A stretch of 51,712 nucleotides of DNA, from NCBI GenBank assembly GCA_902799875.1, contig CADCCH010000021.1:1-51712 (forward strand), in the 5' to 3' direction. Source of the DNA: an uncultured Bacteroidales bacterium (lineage in GTDB: Bacteria > Bacteroidota > Bacteroidia > Bacteroidales > Paludibacteraceae). Made by a program: the position numbers and the translations under genes. The notes under the pieces were generated by a model, which searched no databases, was not told the DNA's origin, and saw only the letters and a program-made list of their open reading frames with translations. Shown one piece after another: positions 1 to 8,668 of this stretch (the stretch's first letter is position 1; every line of letters begins with the position of its first letter).

Positions 1-17
1 GTTGTCGCCGCTGTTAG
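1..17 (+). CDS. sufD: 3' end of SufD (partial)
   Basis: Only the last four codons and a TAG stop (15-17) are present, reading Cys-Arg-Arg-Cys. Many SufD proteins end in a basic, Cys-containing tail, and sufD usually precedes sufS in Bacteroidota suf operons. SufD is part of the SufBCD Fe-S cluster scaffold. The assignment rests on this tail and on the sufS gene 83 bp downstream; the rest lies outside the window. Confidence 0.5.
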
Positions 18-100
18 TAGAACTAATACGCCGAATTCCTGTTATCAGATGGTGCGTACTGGGAGAGAAAACAAAACAAATCAAGAATTGAAAAATAACT

Positions 101-1300
101 ATGAATAGAGCAGATTTTCCGATATTGAATGAGACCGTTCACGGTCGGCCGTTAGTGTATCTGGACAATGCGGCGACGAGTCAGAAGCCTCAGCAGGTAC
201 TGGATGCGATCGTGGAAGCGTACAGTCGATGGAACAGCAATATCCACCGCGGTGTGCATCACTTAAGTCAGGTAGCAACCGCCCACCACGAAGAGGCACG
301 TAAGCAAGTAGCGGCGTTTATCAACGCACAAAGCAGCGATGAGATCGTGTTCACCAAAGGTACGACGGACAGTATCAATGCCCTCGCCTTCTGTTTCGGA
401 GAAGCTTATATCCATGAAAACGATGAAATCATCGTCAGCGGACTGGAGCATCATTCGAATATCGTGCCCTGGCAAATGCTCTGTGAGCGCAAAAAAGCAG
501 TGCTGCGGCATATTCCCCTAAAAGCCGATTTATCGCTCGATATAGAGGCGTTTAAGGCCCTTCTCAACGACCGTACCAAACTGATCAGTATAGCCCATAT
601 AAGCAATGTATTGGGTACGATCCAACCGGTGGAGGAGATCATCCGTCTGGCGCATGAGCGGGGTATTCCGGTATGTCTCGATGGGGCGCAGAGCGTACCG
701 CATATGCGGGTGGATGTACAGGCGTTGAACTGCGATTTTATGGTTTTCTCCGGACATAAGTTATATGGTCCGACGGGTATCGGAGTACTGTACGGCAAGC
801 GCGAATGGTTAGAGAAACTACCACCGCATGAAGGAGGCGGAGAGATGATCAATCATGTTCGCTGGAGCGGTACGACCTACAATGAGTTGCCCTATAAGTT
901 CGAAGCCGGAACACCGAATTTTGTGGGGTCGTATGCCTTACAAAAAGCCATCGAATATATCGAATCCATCGGCTGGGAAGCTATCGAGGCACACGAACGC
1001 GAACTGACAGCATATTGTGAGCAACAGTTAATGAACTTAGGCTGTACGGTGTATGCTGCAGGGCAACCCAAAGCAGGAGTGATCAGTTTCAATGTAGGTA
1101 CAGTTCATCCCTTTGACGTAGGTACTCTACTCGACCAGCAAGGCATCGCTGTCCGAACGGGTCATCATTGTGCCGAGCCGCTGATTGATTCGATGGGTGT
1201 ACCGGGTACGGTGCGGGTGTCGTTCGGTCTTTATAACGAAAAAGACGATATCGATGCATTCATCGCGGCACTTAAACGTGCACAAAACATGCTGATGTGA
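101..1300 (+). CDS. sufS: SufS-type cysteine desulfurase
   Basis: A 399-residue PLP enzyme that takes sulfur from L-cysteine as a persulfide for Fe-S cluster assembly by SufBCD in the cytoplasm. It shows the class V aminotransferase pattern: SNIHRGVHHLS near residue 46, LDGAQSVPH near 193, the Schiff-base lysine K220 in SGHKLYGPTG, and the catalytic cysteine C357 in RTGHHCAEP followed by the C-terminal RVSFGLYNE element typical of SufS. Length matches the family (about 400-410). It follows the apparent sufD tail, and the next gene begins one base after its stop, so these are probably one transcript. Confidence 0.95.
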   Translation: MNRADFPILNETVHGRPLVYLDNAATSQKPQQVLDAIVEAYSRWNSNIHRGVHHLSQVATAHHEEARKQVAAFINAQSSDEIVFTKGTTDSINALAFCFGEAYIHENDEIIVSGLEHHSNIVPWQMLCERKKAVLRHIPLKADLSLDIEAFKALLNDRTKLISIAHISNVLGTIQPVEEIIRLAHERGIPVCLDGAQSVPHMRVDVQALNCDFMVFSGHKLYGPTGIGVLYGKREWLEKLPPHEGGGEMINHVRWSGTTYNELPYKFEAGTPNFVGSYALQKAIEYIESIGWEAIEAHERELTAYCEQQLMNLGCTVYAAGQPKAGVISFNVGTVHPFDVGTLLDQQGIAVRTGHHCAEPLIDSMGVPGTVRVSFGLYNEKDDIDAFIAALKRAQNMLM

Positions 1301-1301
1301 T

Positions 1302-2177
1302 ATGCGTCTGCTCACTATCCTACTGCTCATCGTCGTCAACTACAACGTGGAAAACCTCTTTCATCCTGCCCACGACAGTTTGAAGGATGACCTCGAATGG
1401 ACTCCTGAAGGCGAACGTCGATGGAGCTATACGCGGTACTACCGCAAGGAGGAAAATATAGCCCGCGTGCTGACCAATATAGGAGAATGGGAAGGAGTGG
1501 ATATAGTAGGACTGCAGGAAGTAGAGAACGAACTCTGCGTCAAGCGGTTGTGCTATACATTACGAAAGGGTGAGTACGGTTTTGTTCATTACGAAAGCCC
1601 GGATCCACGGGGGATTGATGTCGCGCTTATTTACAAGAAAGCACGCATCGATACGCTGCGTACCCGACCTATACGGGTAGATTTAGGTCAACAGACCACA
1701 CGCGATATCTTGTATGTCGCAGCCTTGGCGGACAAACGGGATACGATTCATTTCTTTGTCTGTCACTTACCTAGCCAACGAGGCGGAAAAGCAGAGAGTG
1801 AATGGAAACGACAAGCTGCCAAAGAAGTGCTGCAAAACGCAGTAGATTCGGTTCTCCTGATACAAAAAAACGCACAGATAGTCGTCATGGGCGATATGAA
1901 CAGCGAGGATATCCGGTTGTATGGATTAACGGATAAAAAGATGAAAGGAGAGGGCACGCACAAGTACCAGGGACGCTGGTCTTTTTTGGATCATTTCTAT
2001 CTATCCCCTGCTCTGGACAGCCTTTCCAACGCACGAGTATACGATGTCGAATGGATTCAAGAGACCGATGAGAAATACCTGGGTCTGAAACCCAAACGAA
2101 CCTACAACGGATTAACCTATCAGAATGGTTTTTCGGACCATTTGCCTATTGTTTTACAAGTAAAGTACTATTTTTAA
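1302..2177 (+). CDS. Endonuclease/exonuclease/phosphatase-fold hydrolase
   Basis: A 291-residue member of the EEP (DNase I-like) superfamily. The opening core strand NYNVENLF (13-20), the metal-binding Glu in GLQEVEN (near 73), GDMNSED and the C-terminal SDHLPIVLQ with the catalytic Asp-His are all present. The family covers phosphodiesterases and nucleases; substrate cannot be told. Relatives usually have a full signal peptide before the first strand, whereas here only about a dozen hydrophobic residues precede it, so export is uncertain. It starts one base after sufS and is followed by a weak terminator, so it is probably the last gene of the suf transcript. Confidence 0.85.
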   Translation: MRLLTILLLIVVNYNVENLFHPAHDSLKDDLEWTPEGERRWSYTRYYRKEENIARVLTNIGEWEGVDIVGLQEVENELCVKRLCYTLRKGEYGFVHYESPDPRGIDVALIYKKARIDTLRTRPIRVDLGQQTTRDILYVAALADKRDTIHFFVCHLPSQRGGKAESEWKRQAAKEVLQNAVDSVLLIQKNAQIVVMGDMNSEDIRLYGLTDKKMKGEGTHKYQGRWSFLDHFYLSPALDSLSNARVYDVEWIQETDEKYLGLKPKRTYNGLTYQNGFSDHLPIVLQVKYYF

Positions 2178-2190
2178 GATAAATACTACT

Positions 2191-2216
2191 ATCAGTCATA
2201 TTTAACGACTGATTTT
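2191..2216 (+). terminator. Weak terminator after the suf-EEP unit
   Basis: Seven-base arms (ATCAGTC 2191-2197 and GACTGAT 2207-2213) around a 9-base loop, followed by a short T run, 14 bases after the stop of the EEP gene. Confidence 0.5.
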
Positions 2217-2245
2217 AGGTTTTTATTTACGATTTCTATTAACGA

Positions 2246-2278
2246 TTTGTATATTTAATAGAAAAGCAGTACTTTTGC
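2246..2278 (+). promoter_or_regulatory. Bacteroidota-type promoter for the glycosyltransferase gene
   Basis: TTTGTATAT at 2246-2254 serves as the -33 element and TACTTTTGC at 2270-2278 as the -7 element (consensus TAnnTTTG). The start codon follows at 2310. Confidence 0.75.
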
Positions 2279-2309
2279 AGCCGGATTAACAAAAAACGAT
2301 TGTAAAAGT

Positions 2310-3557
2310 ATGAGAATTCTATTTGTAGTGAACAGCTATTTCAGTCAGGGAAACGGACTGGACGAGTCAGCCAGAAGAACCGTAGAAGCGCTGCGCGCAG
2401 CTGGTCAGGAAGTACGGGTTTTATCCGGAAAAAACTTTGAGAATCCCGATGGACCGCAACCCGAATATCCGATGGAGAAATTTCATTTTCCGTTGATGCA
2501 ACCGATGTTGGATTCGTTCGGTTACGCCTATGCCGACTGGCACGATCCGATCATCGAAGAGGCGATCCGTTGGGCGGATGTGATTCACCTCGAAGAGACC
2601 TTTTTTCTGCATCACGCCGCGATGAATATCGCCCGCAAACTCGGCAAACCCATCACAGGCACGTATCACGTACACCCGGAGAATATTGTATATAACTGCT
2701 TAGGGTTCCCCGGTGGTAATCTAGTTTGTCAGCTGCTCTATCGCTACTGGTGCCGTGTGTTCTATGATAATTATACCTATCTTCAGTGTCCGACGGACAA
2801 TGTACGCGAACGCCTCGAACGTCATCATGTGAAAGCAAAGTGTTTCACCCTTTCCAACGGTGTTATCCCGGACCAATGTATCCGTCCGACGATGCAGCCT
2901 GCTAATTATTTGGATAAAAACCGTCCGCTGGATCTCATCTATATCGGTCGTACTGCCGTTGAGAAAGACCAACCTACGCTCTTTAAGGCCATCCGTCTGA
3001 GTAAATATGCCAAACGTATCCGGCTGCATATTGCCGGTCGCGGACCCAAACTGGAGGAATATACCAAGATGGCGAACCTACTCTACCAAGACGGTGTCGT
3101 GACGTACCTGCCTACGGTCGGATTTTATAACCGGGACCAATTGCGCCAACTGGCAGCCAAAGCAGACTTGGCGGTACATTGTGCGTTCGTCGAAGTGGAA
3201 GGAATGAGTATCACCGAAGCCCTGCAGCAAGCCGTTGTACCGGTCATCGCTACCGCACGTTATTCGGGTACCGCTACATACGCCTTGGATGAACGAAGTA
3301 CCTATCCTGCCGGAGATGCCAAAGCCCTTGCCAAACGCATCGACTACTGGTTCGACCATCCGCAAGAACGGTGGGAGACAGGATTCTTATATGCCGCATC
3401 GATGAAACAATATGAGATTGCCGACTGCGCACAAGCCCTGATAGAGATGTTCCAAAAAGCAATCGATGAAAAAAAGAATGAAACATATTCTCGTATTACT
3501 CCTATGCCTGCTGTCCGTGACAGCAAGAGCAGCCAAACCTACAAGCACTCCGCTTGA
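2310..3557 (+). CDS. GT4-family (GT-B) glycosyltransferase
   Basis: A 415-residue cytoplasmic glycosyltransferase of the family 4 type, which moves a sugar from an activated donor to a glycan or lipid acceptor. The N-terminal half begins with a Rossmann strand and a Gly-rich loop (SQGNGLDESARRTV, 12-25); the C-terminal half has IYIGRTAVEKDQPTL (about 210) and the donor-binding VEVEGMSITEAL Glu-x7-Glu-like element (about 300). Acceptor unknown. Its last roughly 30 codons overlap the next gene, so the tail ending in TYKHSA is encoded by DNA that also encodes the downstream signal peptide. It has its own promoter and begins a two-gene unit. Confidence 0.88.
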   Translation: MRILFVVNSYFSQGNGLDESARRTVEALRAAGQEVRVLSGKNFENPDGPQPEYPMEKFHFPLMQPMLDSFGYAYADWHDPIIEEAIRWADVIHLEETFFLHHAAMNIARKLGKPITGTYHVHPENIVYNCLGFPGGNLVCQLLYRYWCRVFYDNYTYLQCPTDNVRERLERHHVKAKCFTLSNGVIPDQCIRPTMQPANYLDKNRPLDLIYIGRTAVEKDQPTLFKAIRLSKYAKRIRLHIAGRGPKLEEYTKMANLLYQDGVVTYLPTVGFYNRDQLRQLAAKADLAVHCAFVEVEGMSITEALQQAVVPVIATARYSGTATYALDERSTYPAGDAKALAKRIDYWFDHPQERWETGFLYAASMKQYEIADCAQALIEMFQKAIDEKKNETYSRITPMPAVRDSKSSQTYKHSA

Positions 3558-4233
3558 TATTATTCATACGGTTTGGTATAGTCATTACGAGCAAACAGAG
3601 CGACGCGTAGATATCTATGTACCGGAAGCGGATGATCCTCTTCCGGTGCTCTATTTGCTGCACGGAATCAACGGATACGAAGGAGACTGGCAAAAAAAAG
3701 GTGGGGCGGTCGATACCCTTATCCAAATGATGCAGGACGGTCGTTGTCAGCCTATGCTACTCGTTATGCCGGACTGTAATAAATGGATTATAAAGCAACG
3801 CCCTCTCAAACATGGAAACCGGTGGAAATGTGTGATCCGCTATGTGGAATTAAGTCACGAGCATAAACTCGAATATGCCATCAGTGACTTAATGACCATG
3901 ATTGATACCACCTATTCCGTGACGGAATATTGCGCCGTGGCCGGGCTTTCAGACGGGGCACGGATAGCAGCCAATATAGCCAATACACGCCCGGATAAGA
4001 TTCGTACCGTAGGACTTTTCTCACCTGTGCTGCATAAAAAACAACTACCCAAAGATCCTACGCAGTCCTATTATATATACGTAGGCACCAACGATATCTT
4101 TAAATCATATGGTAAACGTTTTCACCGGCGCATGAACAAAGCCGGTAATTCGCACGAATACATCGAAATCCAAGGCAGTCACGACTGGCCCGTCTGGCGA
4201 AAATGCCTATCGGATTTCTTAACTCATCTGTAA
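3466..4233 (+). CDS. Secreted alpha/beta-hydrolase esterase (esterase D / feruloyl-esterase-like)
   Basis: A 255-residue hydrolase with a signal peptide (hydrophobic 8-20, Ala-rich cut site near 23). LYLLHGINGYEGDW (63-75) forms the oxyanion region, the nucleophile is S162 in AGLSDGARIA, and GSHDWPVWR near the end supplies the catalytic histidine. This order fits the putative esterase family that includes esterase D and carbohydrate esterases such as feruloyl esterases; substrate unknown. Start 3466 or an internal ATG at 3478 both keep the signal peptide. It overlaps the glycosyltransferase by 92 bp and converges with nadA, overlapping that gene's 3' end by 15 bp. Confidence 0.85.
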   Translation: MKKRMKHILVLLLCLLSVTARAAKPTSTPLDIIHTVWYSHYEQTERRVDIYVPEADDPLPVLYLLHGINGYEGDWQKKGGAVDTLIQMMQDGRCQPMLLVMPDCNKWIIKQRPLKHGNRWKCVIRYVELSHEHKLEYAISDLMTMIDTTYSVTEYCAVAGLSDGARIAANIANTRPDKIRTVGLFSPVLHKKQLPKDPTQSYYIYVGTNDIFKSYGKRFHRRMNKAGNSHEYIEIQGSHDWPVWRKCLSDFLTHL

Positions 4234-5166
4234 CATGCGTTGAATCGAAGAGACGGCTTTTTTAGCTGTCTCTTTTTGGACCGTCATTTCCGGCGTTTCG
4301 TTCAGAAGACAATCGTACAACTTCTCCAAGGTATTCATCCGCATATACTCGCACTCGTTACAACTGCATCCTACTCCTTCCGTCACCTCGGGGGGCACCG
4401 GAATAAACTCCTTATCCGGACATGCACGCTGCATCTCAAACAAAATACCGCTTTCTGTGGCGATTATAAAGCGTTTGGCGGACGATCGAATCGTGTGCTC
4501 AAGCAACGCCTTCGTTGAACCGATAACATCGCTCTGCGCCAAAATAGGGGCCTTACACTCCGGATGCGCCAGCACTTCTACTCCCGGATTCTCTGCTTTC
4601 AGTTTCAAAAGCGCTTCCAGACTAAAACGACTGTGTACATGACACGCACCGTTCCAAAGCAGCATCTCGCGTCCCGTAACGGAATTAATATAACTGCCTA
4701 AGTTATGATCCGGACCGAAGATGATCTTAGCGTCCTTCGGCAACTGATCCACAATCTTCTTGGCATTCGACGAAGTCACCACCACATCCGTCAGCGCTTT
4801 TACTTCCGCACTCGTATTCACATAACTAACCACCATGTGATCCGGATGTTGCGCCTTAAACGCAGCCAGATCCTCCGCTTTACAACTGTCCGCTAACGAG
4901 CAGCCGGCGTTCATATCCGGTATTAGCACTTTCTTCTCCGGACAGAGGATCTTCATCGTTTCGCCCATGAAATGTACGCCGCACATTACTAATATATCCG
5001 CATCCACGCGCGTAGCCTGCTGCGCAAGTGCCAAAGAATCTCCGATGAAATCGGCACATTCTTGTATCTCCGGACGAGTATAATAATGCGCGAAGATTAC
5101 CGCTTTCTTTTCGCGAGCTAAGGACTTAATTTTATCTATATATTCTTTTTTACTTTTTAAATCCAT
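4219..5166 (-). CDS. nadA: Quinolinate synthase NadA
   Basis: A 315-residue 4Fe-4S enzyme that condenses iminoaspartate with dihydroxyacetone phosphate to quinolinate in de novo NAD synthesis. The ligand cysteines are visible as C62 (MCGVHFMGET), C175 (NGACHVHSRF) and the C267/C269/C272 group (VGCSCNECEYM). HYYTRPEIQECADFIGDS at 27-44 is the family's N-terminal signature. Length matches the shorter NadA class. nadB and nadC are not adjacent. The 160-bp gap upstream has no clean TAnnTTTG promoter; a TATCTTTTG-like sequence is the best candidate. Confidence 0.95.
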   Translation of the reverse strand: MDLKSKKEYIDKIKSLAREKKAVIFAHYYTRPEIQECADFIGDSLALAQQATRVDADILVMCGVHFMGETMKILCPEKKVLIPDMNAGCSLADSCKAEDLAAFKAQHPDHMVVSYVNTSAEVKALTDVVVTSSNAKKIVDQLPKDAKIIFGPDHNLGSYINSVTGREMLLWNGACHVHSRFSLEALLKLKAENPGVEVLAHPECKAPILAQSDVIGSTKALLEHTIRSSAKRFIIATESGILFEMQRACPDKEFIPVPPEVTEGVGCSCNECEYMRMNTLEKLYDCLLNETPEMTVQKETAKKAVSSIQRMLQMS

Positions 5167-5326
5167 GATAGTAATAGGATGTTGATAATGTTAATAAGTT
5201 TGCTAATTTACTCGATTTCAACGGATTAAATCCAAATTTTCAAAAGATAAAATTGTAGATAGTGTTGATATTTGCTATGTGGAACAACTTATATACTGTG
5301 TAACAATCCGGTTGTTAATAAATTGT

Positions 5327-6283
5327 TTATAACCATTTCTTTAGCCTGAAAATAAGCAAGATAAGTACAACTGAGAATATCATCAGACCCATGGCAAACA
5401 AATAACCGTATTGCCAGTGTAATTCCGGCATAAAGTCGAAGTTCATACCATACAAACTACCGATCAATGTAGGCGGCAGGAAGATGATGTTAATGACCGT
5501 GAAGATCTTTATGATCTTGTTCTGTTCGATATTTACCAAACCGAGGAAGGTATCCTGGAGGTAGTCCAGACGATCAAAACCAAACTTTGTATAGTCAAAC
5601 AGGGAGTTGATATCCTTAATAATCATCGTCAACCGCGGACCCAGTTCTTCCGGGATGAAATCGCACTTAAGCAGGTTACTGATCACGCGCTGTTTATCCA
5701 TGATGTTCTGTCGGATAATGGTCACTTTTTCTTGCAAGTCCTTAATTTGTACCAGCAAATCCTCATCTACGTGATCACTCTCGGCGTTGATCTGTTGGGA
5801 GAGTGCGGTAATCAAATCCGTCGTGTCCTCAATCATATCGGCATCCTTCTCCACTCGCGTCTCCATCAGCGCTACCAACACATGAAAGCCCGTCGGGAAA
5901 TTTCGGGTGTTCACAAACAGCTTTTTGAAGGTCTCGTTGAAAGTATCCAACTCATTGTCTCGGATCGACACCAATATACTATTCTTGAGAATAAAGTTCA
6001 CCGGCTCTATCTCGAAGTTGTTCTTCAAGAAGTTGCTGTTGGCGACAATCGAATCATCTGTCTGAATATACCGGCTGGAGAACTCGATCTCTTCCATCTC
6101 TTCGTCTTCCTGGATATCGATTTTCAGGAAGCCCTCGAGCGTATCCTCGGTCTTGTCGCTCACATCGAGCAGGTCGATCCAGATGATATCTTTCTTATCG
6201 AGTTCTTTCAACGCCGAGATAGTACGTGCTACCTTGATTTTCTCCTTATCTTTATAGAATATCTTGATTTCGCTCATTTTCAA
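5327..6283 (-). CDS. corA: CorA-type magnesium/cobalt channel
   Basis: A 318-residue inner-membrane divalent cation channel. The long acidic cytoplasmic domain (1-255) is followed by the first pore helix, the diagnostic GMN selectivity motif at 279-281 (LYGMNFDFMPE), a second transmembrane helix and a basic C-terminal tail (RLKKWL), all as in CorA. An alternative start at 6277 (second Met) is equally likely. The 5' end overlaps the 3' end of ksgA by 32 bp, so the two are translated from one transcript. Confidence 0.93.
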   Translation of the reverse strand: MKMSEIKIFYKDKEKIKVARTISALKELDKKDIIWIDLLDVSDKTEDTLEGFLKIDIQEDEEMEEIEFSSRYIQTDDSIVANSNFLKNNFEIEPVNFILKNSILVSIRDNELDTFNETFKKLFVNTRNFPTGFHVLVALMETRVEKDADMIEDTTDLITALSQQINAESDHVDEDLLVQIKDLQEKVTIIRQNIMDKQRVISNLLKCDFIPEELGPRLTMIIKDINSLFDYTKFGFDRLDYLQDTFLGLVNIEQNKIIKIFTVINIIFLPPTLIGSLYGMNFDFMPELHWQYGYLFAMGLMIFSVVLILLIFRLKKWL

Positions 6284-7034
6284 TCAGTTTTGTAAGTTCA
6301 ACAAATTGTTCTACGGACAGCTGTTCGGGGCGCATTGTAAATATTTTCTCTTCGAGGATGGGATTTCCCTTTCCTACCAGCTGCTGAAGAGAATTGCGCA
6401 TCTGTTTTCGTCGCTGGTTAAAGGCAGTCTTGACAATCGTCTTAAACAACGCCTCATCGCAGTCCAACCGTCGTCGTTTGTTGCGCGTCATGCGGATCAC
6501 CGCAGACTTGACCTTTGGCGGCGGGTTGAACACATGTTCATCTACCGTGAACAGATATTCTATATCGTAATACGCTTGCAAAAGCACGGATAATATACCG
6601 TACGCTTTCTTGCCGGGCTTGGACGCCAGACGTTCCGCTACTTCCTTCTGAATCATACCCGAACAAACCGGAATACGATCCTTGTAATCCAGTACCTTAA
6701 AGAAAATCTGGCTACTTATATTATACGGATAATTCCCGATGACGTTAAATTCGCCTTCGGGGATCAGTTTATCCAGATTAAGTTTCAGAAAATCCCCTTC
6801 CACCAGATCCAACTCCGGATACCACTCACGCAAGTAAGCAACCGACTCACGGTCGATCTCGATGGCGGTTAGTTGAATTTGAGGATTTTTAAGAAGATAT
6901 TGAGTAAGCACACCCATACCCGGCCCGATTTCAATCGTTCGGCCCGAGGTGAGGGTTTCAGCTATTCTTTGGGCGACCGTGAGGTCCGTCAAGAAGTGCT
7001 GTCCCAAAAATTTTTTGGCACGTACTTGTTGCAT
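6252..7034 (-). CDS. ksgA: 16S rRNA (adenine-N6,N6) dimethyltransferase
   Basis: A 260-residue SAM-dependent enzyme that dimethylates two adjacent adenines near the 3' end of 16S rRNA during 30S maturation. KKFLGQHFL (7-15) and the SAM loop EIGPGMGVLTQ (35-45) are at the expected places, the catalytic NYPYNISS (101-108) corresponds to the N-x-P-Y motif, and FNPPPKVKSAV is the late KsgA signature. It is the first gene of the ksgA-corA unit and has a strong promoter 84 bp upstream. Confidence 0.96.
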   Translation of the reverse strand: MQQVRAKKFLGQHFLTDLTVAQRIAETLTSGRTIEIGPGMGVLTQYLLKNPQIQLTAIEIDRESVAYLREWYPELDLVEGDFLKLNLDKLIPEGEFNVIGNYPYNISSQIFFKVLDYKDRIPVCSGMIQKEVAERLASKPGKKAYGILSVLLQAYYDIEYLFTVDEHVFNPPPKVKSAVIRMTRNKRRRLDCDEALFKTIVKTAFNQRRKQMRNSLQQLVGKGNPILEEKIFTMRPEQLSVEQFVELTKLIENERNQDIL

Positions 7035-7091
7035 TATCCGCGTGATAATCGTCCATAATGGGTTGTTTTTACTCGCTTTAAATAACTTGCT

Positions 7092-7150
7092 CCGGTTCTA
7101 AACCGGCTTTTGCGGCTGCAAAAGTACTGCTTTTTTTTTATATATGCAAA
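7092..7150 (-). promoter_or_regulatory. ksgA promoter plus inverted repeat in the leader
   Basis: On the minus strand a TTTGC -33 element (7150-7146) precedes TACTTTTGC at 7126-7118. Just downstream in the transcript lies a perfect 6-bp inverted repeat CCGGTT-CTA-AACCGG (7092-7106), which could be an operator or leader hairpin. Confidence 0.7.
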
Positions 7151-7165
7151 TTTTTTTAGAAAATA

Positions 7166-7198
7166 TTTGTTTATATAGATATTTTTTAGTAATTTTGC
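7166..7198 (+). promoter_or_regulatory. Promoter for the DUF1016 gene
   Basis: TTTG at 7166-7169 and TAATTTTGC at 7190-7198, with the start codon at 7222. It is divergent from the ksgA promoter, about 40 bp away. Confidence 0.7.
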
Positions 7199-7221
7199 AC
7201 TCACAAATGAAATAGTACTAT

Positions 7222-8445
7222 ATGGCTAATATGAAAACAACAGAAATAGCTGTTCAGTATAATCTTCCCGCCAATTGGGAACAAGACAAGGAGTTCTCGT
7301 TTGACCACTTGTCGGATGTGGTAACGCAGTTGCACGATTCCGCCTATTCCGCTACGGTCAAGGCGATTAACCGTTTTGCCACGGTGCGTAACTATGTGAT
7401 AGGTTTCTATATAGTGGAATACGAACAACACGGTAGCGACCGCGCCAAGTATGGCGAGCGATTACTCAAACGCTTAGCAGAGAGAGTGAATAAACGCGGT
7501 ATCAATGAGACGCTGCTTACGAATAGCCGTAAGTTCTATCTGACATATCCGCAGATACAAACCTATCTTGATGGAAAAAGTGCAACAGCGTCGCACTTAT
7601 TGGAAAAATTCCCGACAGCATCGGGAGAATCTTCTCCAATTTCTCCGACACCGTCGGAGGAATTAGCGCTAATATATTCGACACAATCGAATAAATCCGA
7701 GATTTCTCCGATGTCGTCGGATAAATTCATTACTCCGGCAGACAAACTCCTTTCCCATCTCTCCTTCTCACATCTTGTAGAGATACTTACTGTAGATGAT
7801 CCGCTGGCTCGTTTCTTCTATGAAACGGAGTGTATCAAATGTTGTTGGAGCGTCAAGGAACTGCGTCGTCAGATTTCTACCAATCTCTATTTCCGTGCAG
7901 GTATAAGCAAGAAACCGGAACTGTTGCTACAACAGACAGAGATTAACACGACACCGGTGTTGAGCATCAAAGATCCGTTCTCGTTTGAGTTTTTGGACTT
8001 GCGTCCGGAAGCCTTTACGGAAAATGATTTAGAGAATGCACTCATTACTCATTTGCAAGAGTTCTTGTTAGAGATGGGCAAAGGCTTCTGTTTCGAGGCG
8101 CGACAGAAACGGATGATAATAGATGATGAGTATTATTTTGCCGACTTGGTGTTCTACAATCGTGTTCTGCATTGCAATGTCATCATCGAACTCAAAGATG
8201 ACGAGTTTAACCATGCCGATTTGAGTCAGCTGAATGCGTATGTATCGTATTACCGTGAAAACGAAATGAATCCTGGAGACAATCCGCCTGTGGGTATATT
8301 GCTTTGCACGCGTAAAGGAGAGAAGATGGTAGAATATGCGTTAGCGGGAATGGATAATAATTTGTTTGTCTCCACCTATATGCTTTCTTTGCCGGACAAA
8401 GAGACATTAAAGGAATTTATTTTGAAAGAAATGAACACTAAGTAA
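7222..8445 (+). CDS. DUF1016 (YhcG-type) PDDEXK nuclease-domain protein
   Basis: A 407-residue protein with two parts. The N-terminal DUF1016 helical domain (about 15-115) includes IVEYEQHGSDRAKYGERLL. The C-terminal PDDEXK nuclease-like domain (about 180-400) includes FYETECIKCCWSVKELRRQI, FEARQKRMIIDDEYYFADLVFYN (metal-binding Asp in the last part) and VIIELKDDEF, matching the E-x-K core. Family members are linked to restriction and defence loci. The linker at 130-170 is low complexity with four repeats of the type S/F-P-T-x-S, encoded by four small DNA hairpins. Monocistronic with its own promoter. Confidence 0.88.
   Translation: MANMKTTEIAVQYNLPANWEQDKEFSFDHLSDVVTQLHDSAYSATVKAINRFATVRNYVIGFYIVEYEQHGSDRAKYGERLLKRLAERVNKRGINETLLTNSRKFYLTYPQIQTYLDGKSATASHLLEKFPTASGESSPISPTPSEELALIYSTQSNKSEISPMSSDKFITPADKLLSHLSFSHLVEILTVDDPLARFFYETECIKCCWSVKELRRQISTNLYFRAGISKKPELLLQQTEINTTPVLSIKDPFSFEFLDLRPEAFTENDLENALITHLQEFLLEMGKGFCFEARQKRMIIDDEYYFADLVFYNRVLHCNVIIELKDDEFNHADLSQLNAYVSYYRENEMNPGDNPPVGILLCTRKGEKMVEYALAGMDNNLFVSTYMLSLPDKETLKEFILKEMNTK
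7610..7721 (+). repeat. Four micro-hairpins in the DUF1016 linker
   Basis: Four inverted repeats, each with 5-6 bp arms and a 5-base loop: TCCCGA/TCGGGA (7610-7626), CTCCGA/TCGGAG (7643-7659), ATTCGA/TCGAAT (7676-7692) and TCCGA/TCGGA (7707-7721). A perfect 12-bp palindrome ATTAGCGCTAAT sits at 7662-7673. Each hairpin encodes one turn of a P-T-x-S-like peptide repeat. Seen directly in the sequence. Confidence 0.85.
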
Positions 8446-8550
8446 AATATCACGGGATATATACAAAGTATATATAAGGTAATGTAGGATACGATATTCC
8501 CCCTTGATAGGTATTACATGCCTCTTATTCTACTATATAAAAAATTCTGA

Positions 8551-8577
8551 ATCTGCACTTTTGATGCAGATTTTTTT
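8551..8577 (+). terminator. Rho-independent terminator
   Basis: Perfect 7-bp stem ATCTGCA/TGCAGAT with a 7-base loop, followed by seven T residues. It lies about 105 bp after the DUF1016 stop. Confidence 0.85.
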
Positions 8578-8598
8578 GTGTATGTCATTTTTTTTTCA

Positions 8599-8648
8599 TA
8601 ATTTTGCACGGTCTTTCACTTTGTGGGAGTATGGAGCAGTAATTTTGC
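8599..8648 (+). promoter_or_regulatory. Tandem promoters of the WYL gene
   Basis: Two -7 elements, TAATTTTGC at 8599-8607 and again at 8640-8648, 41 bp apart. The second is preceded by TTCACTTTG ending at 8623 with a 16-base spacer, the arrangement shared with two other genes of this island. The start codon is at 8669. Confidence 0.7.
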
Positions 8649-8668
8649 AGCCGAAAATCGTAACGCAC

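Noticed and set aside
5167..5326. Promoter of nadA
   Set aside because: The best candidate, TATCTTTTG on the minus strand, has one base too many for TAnnTTTG and no clear -33 element.
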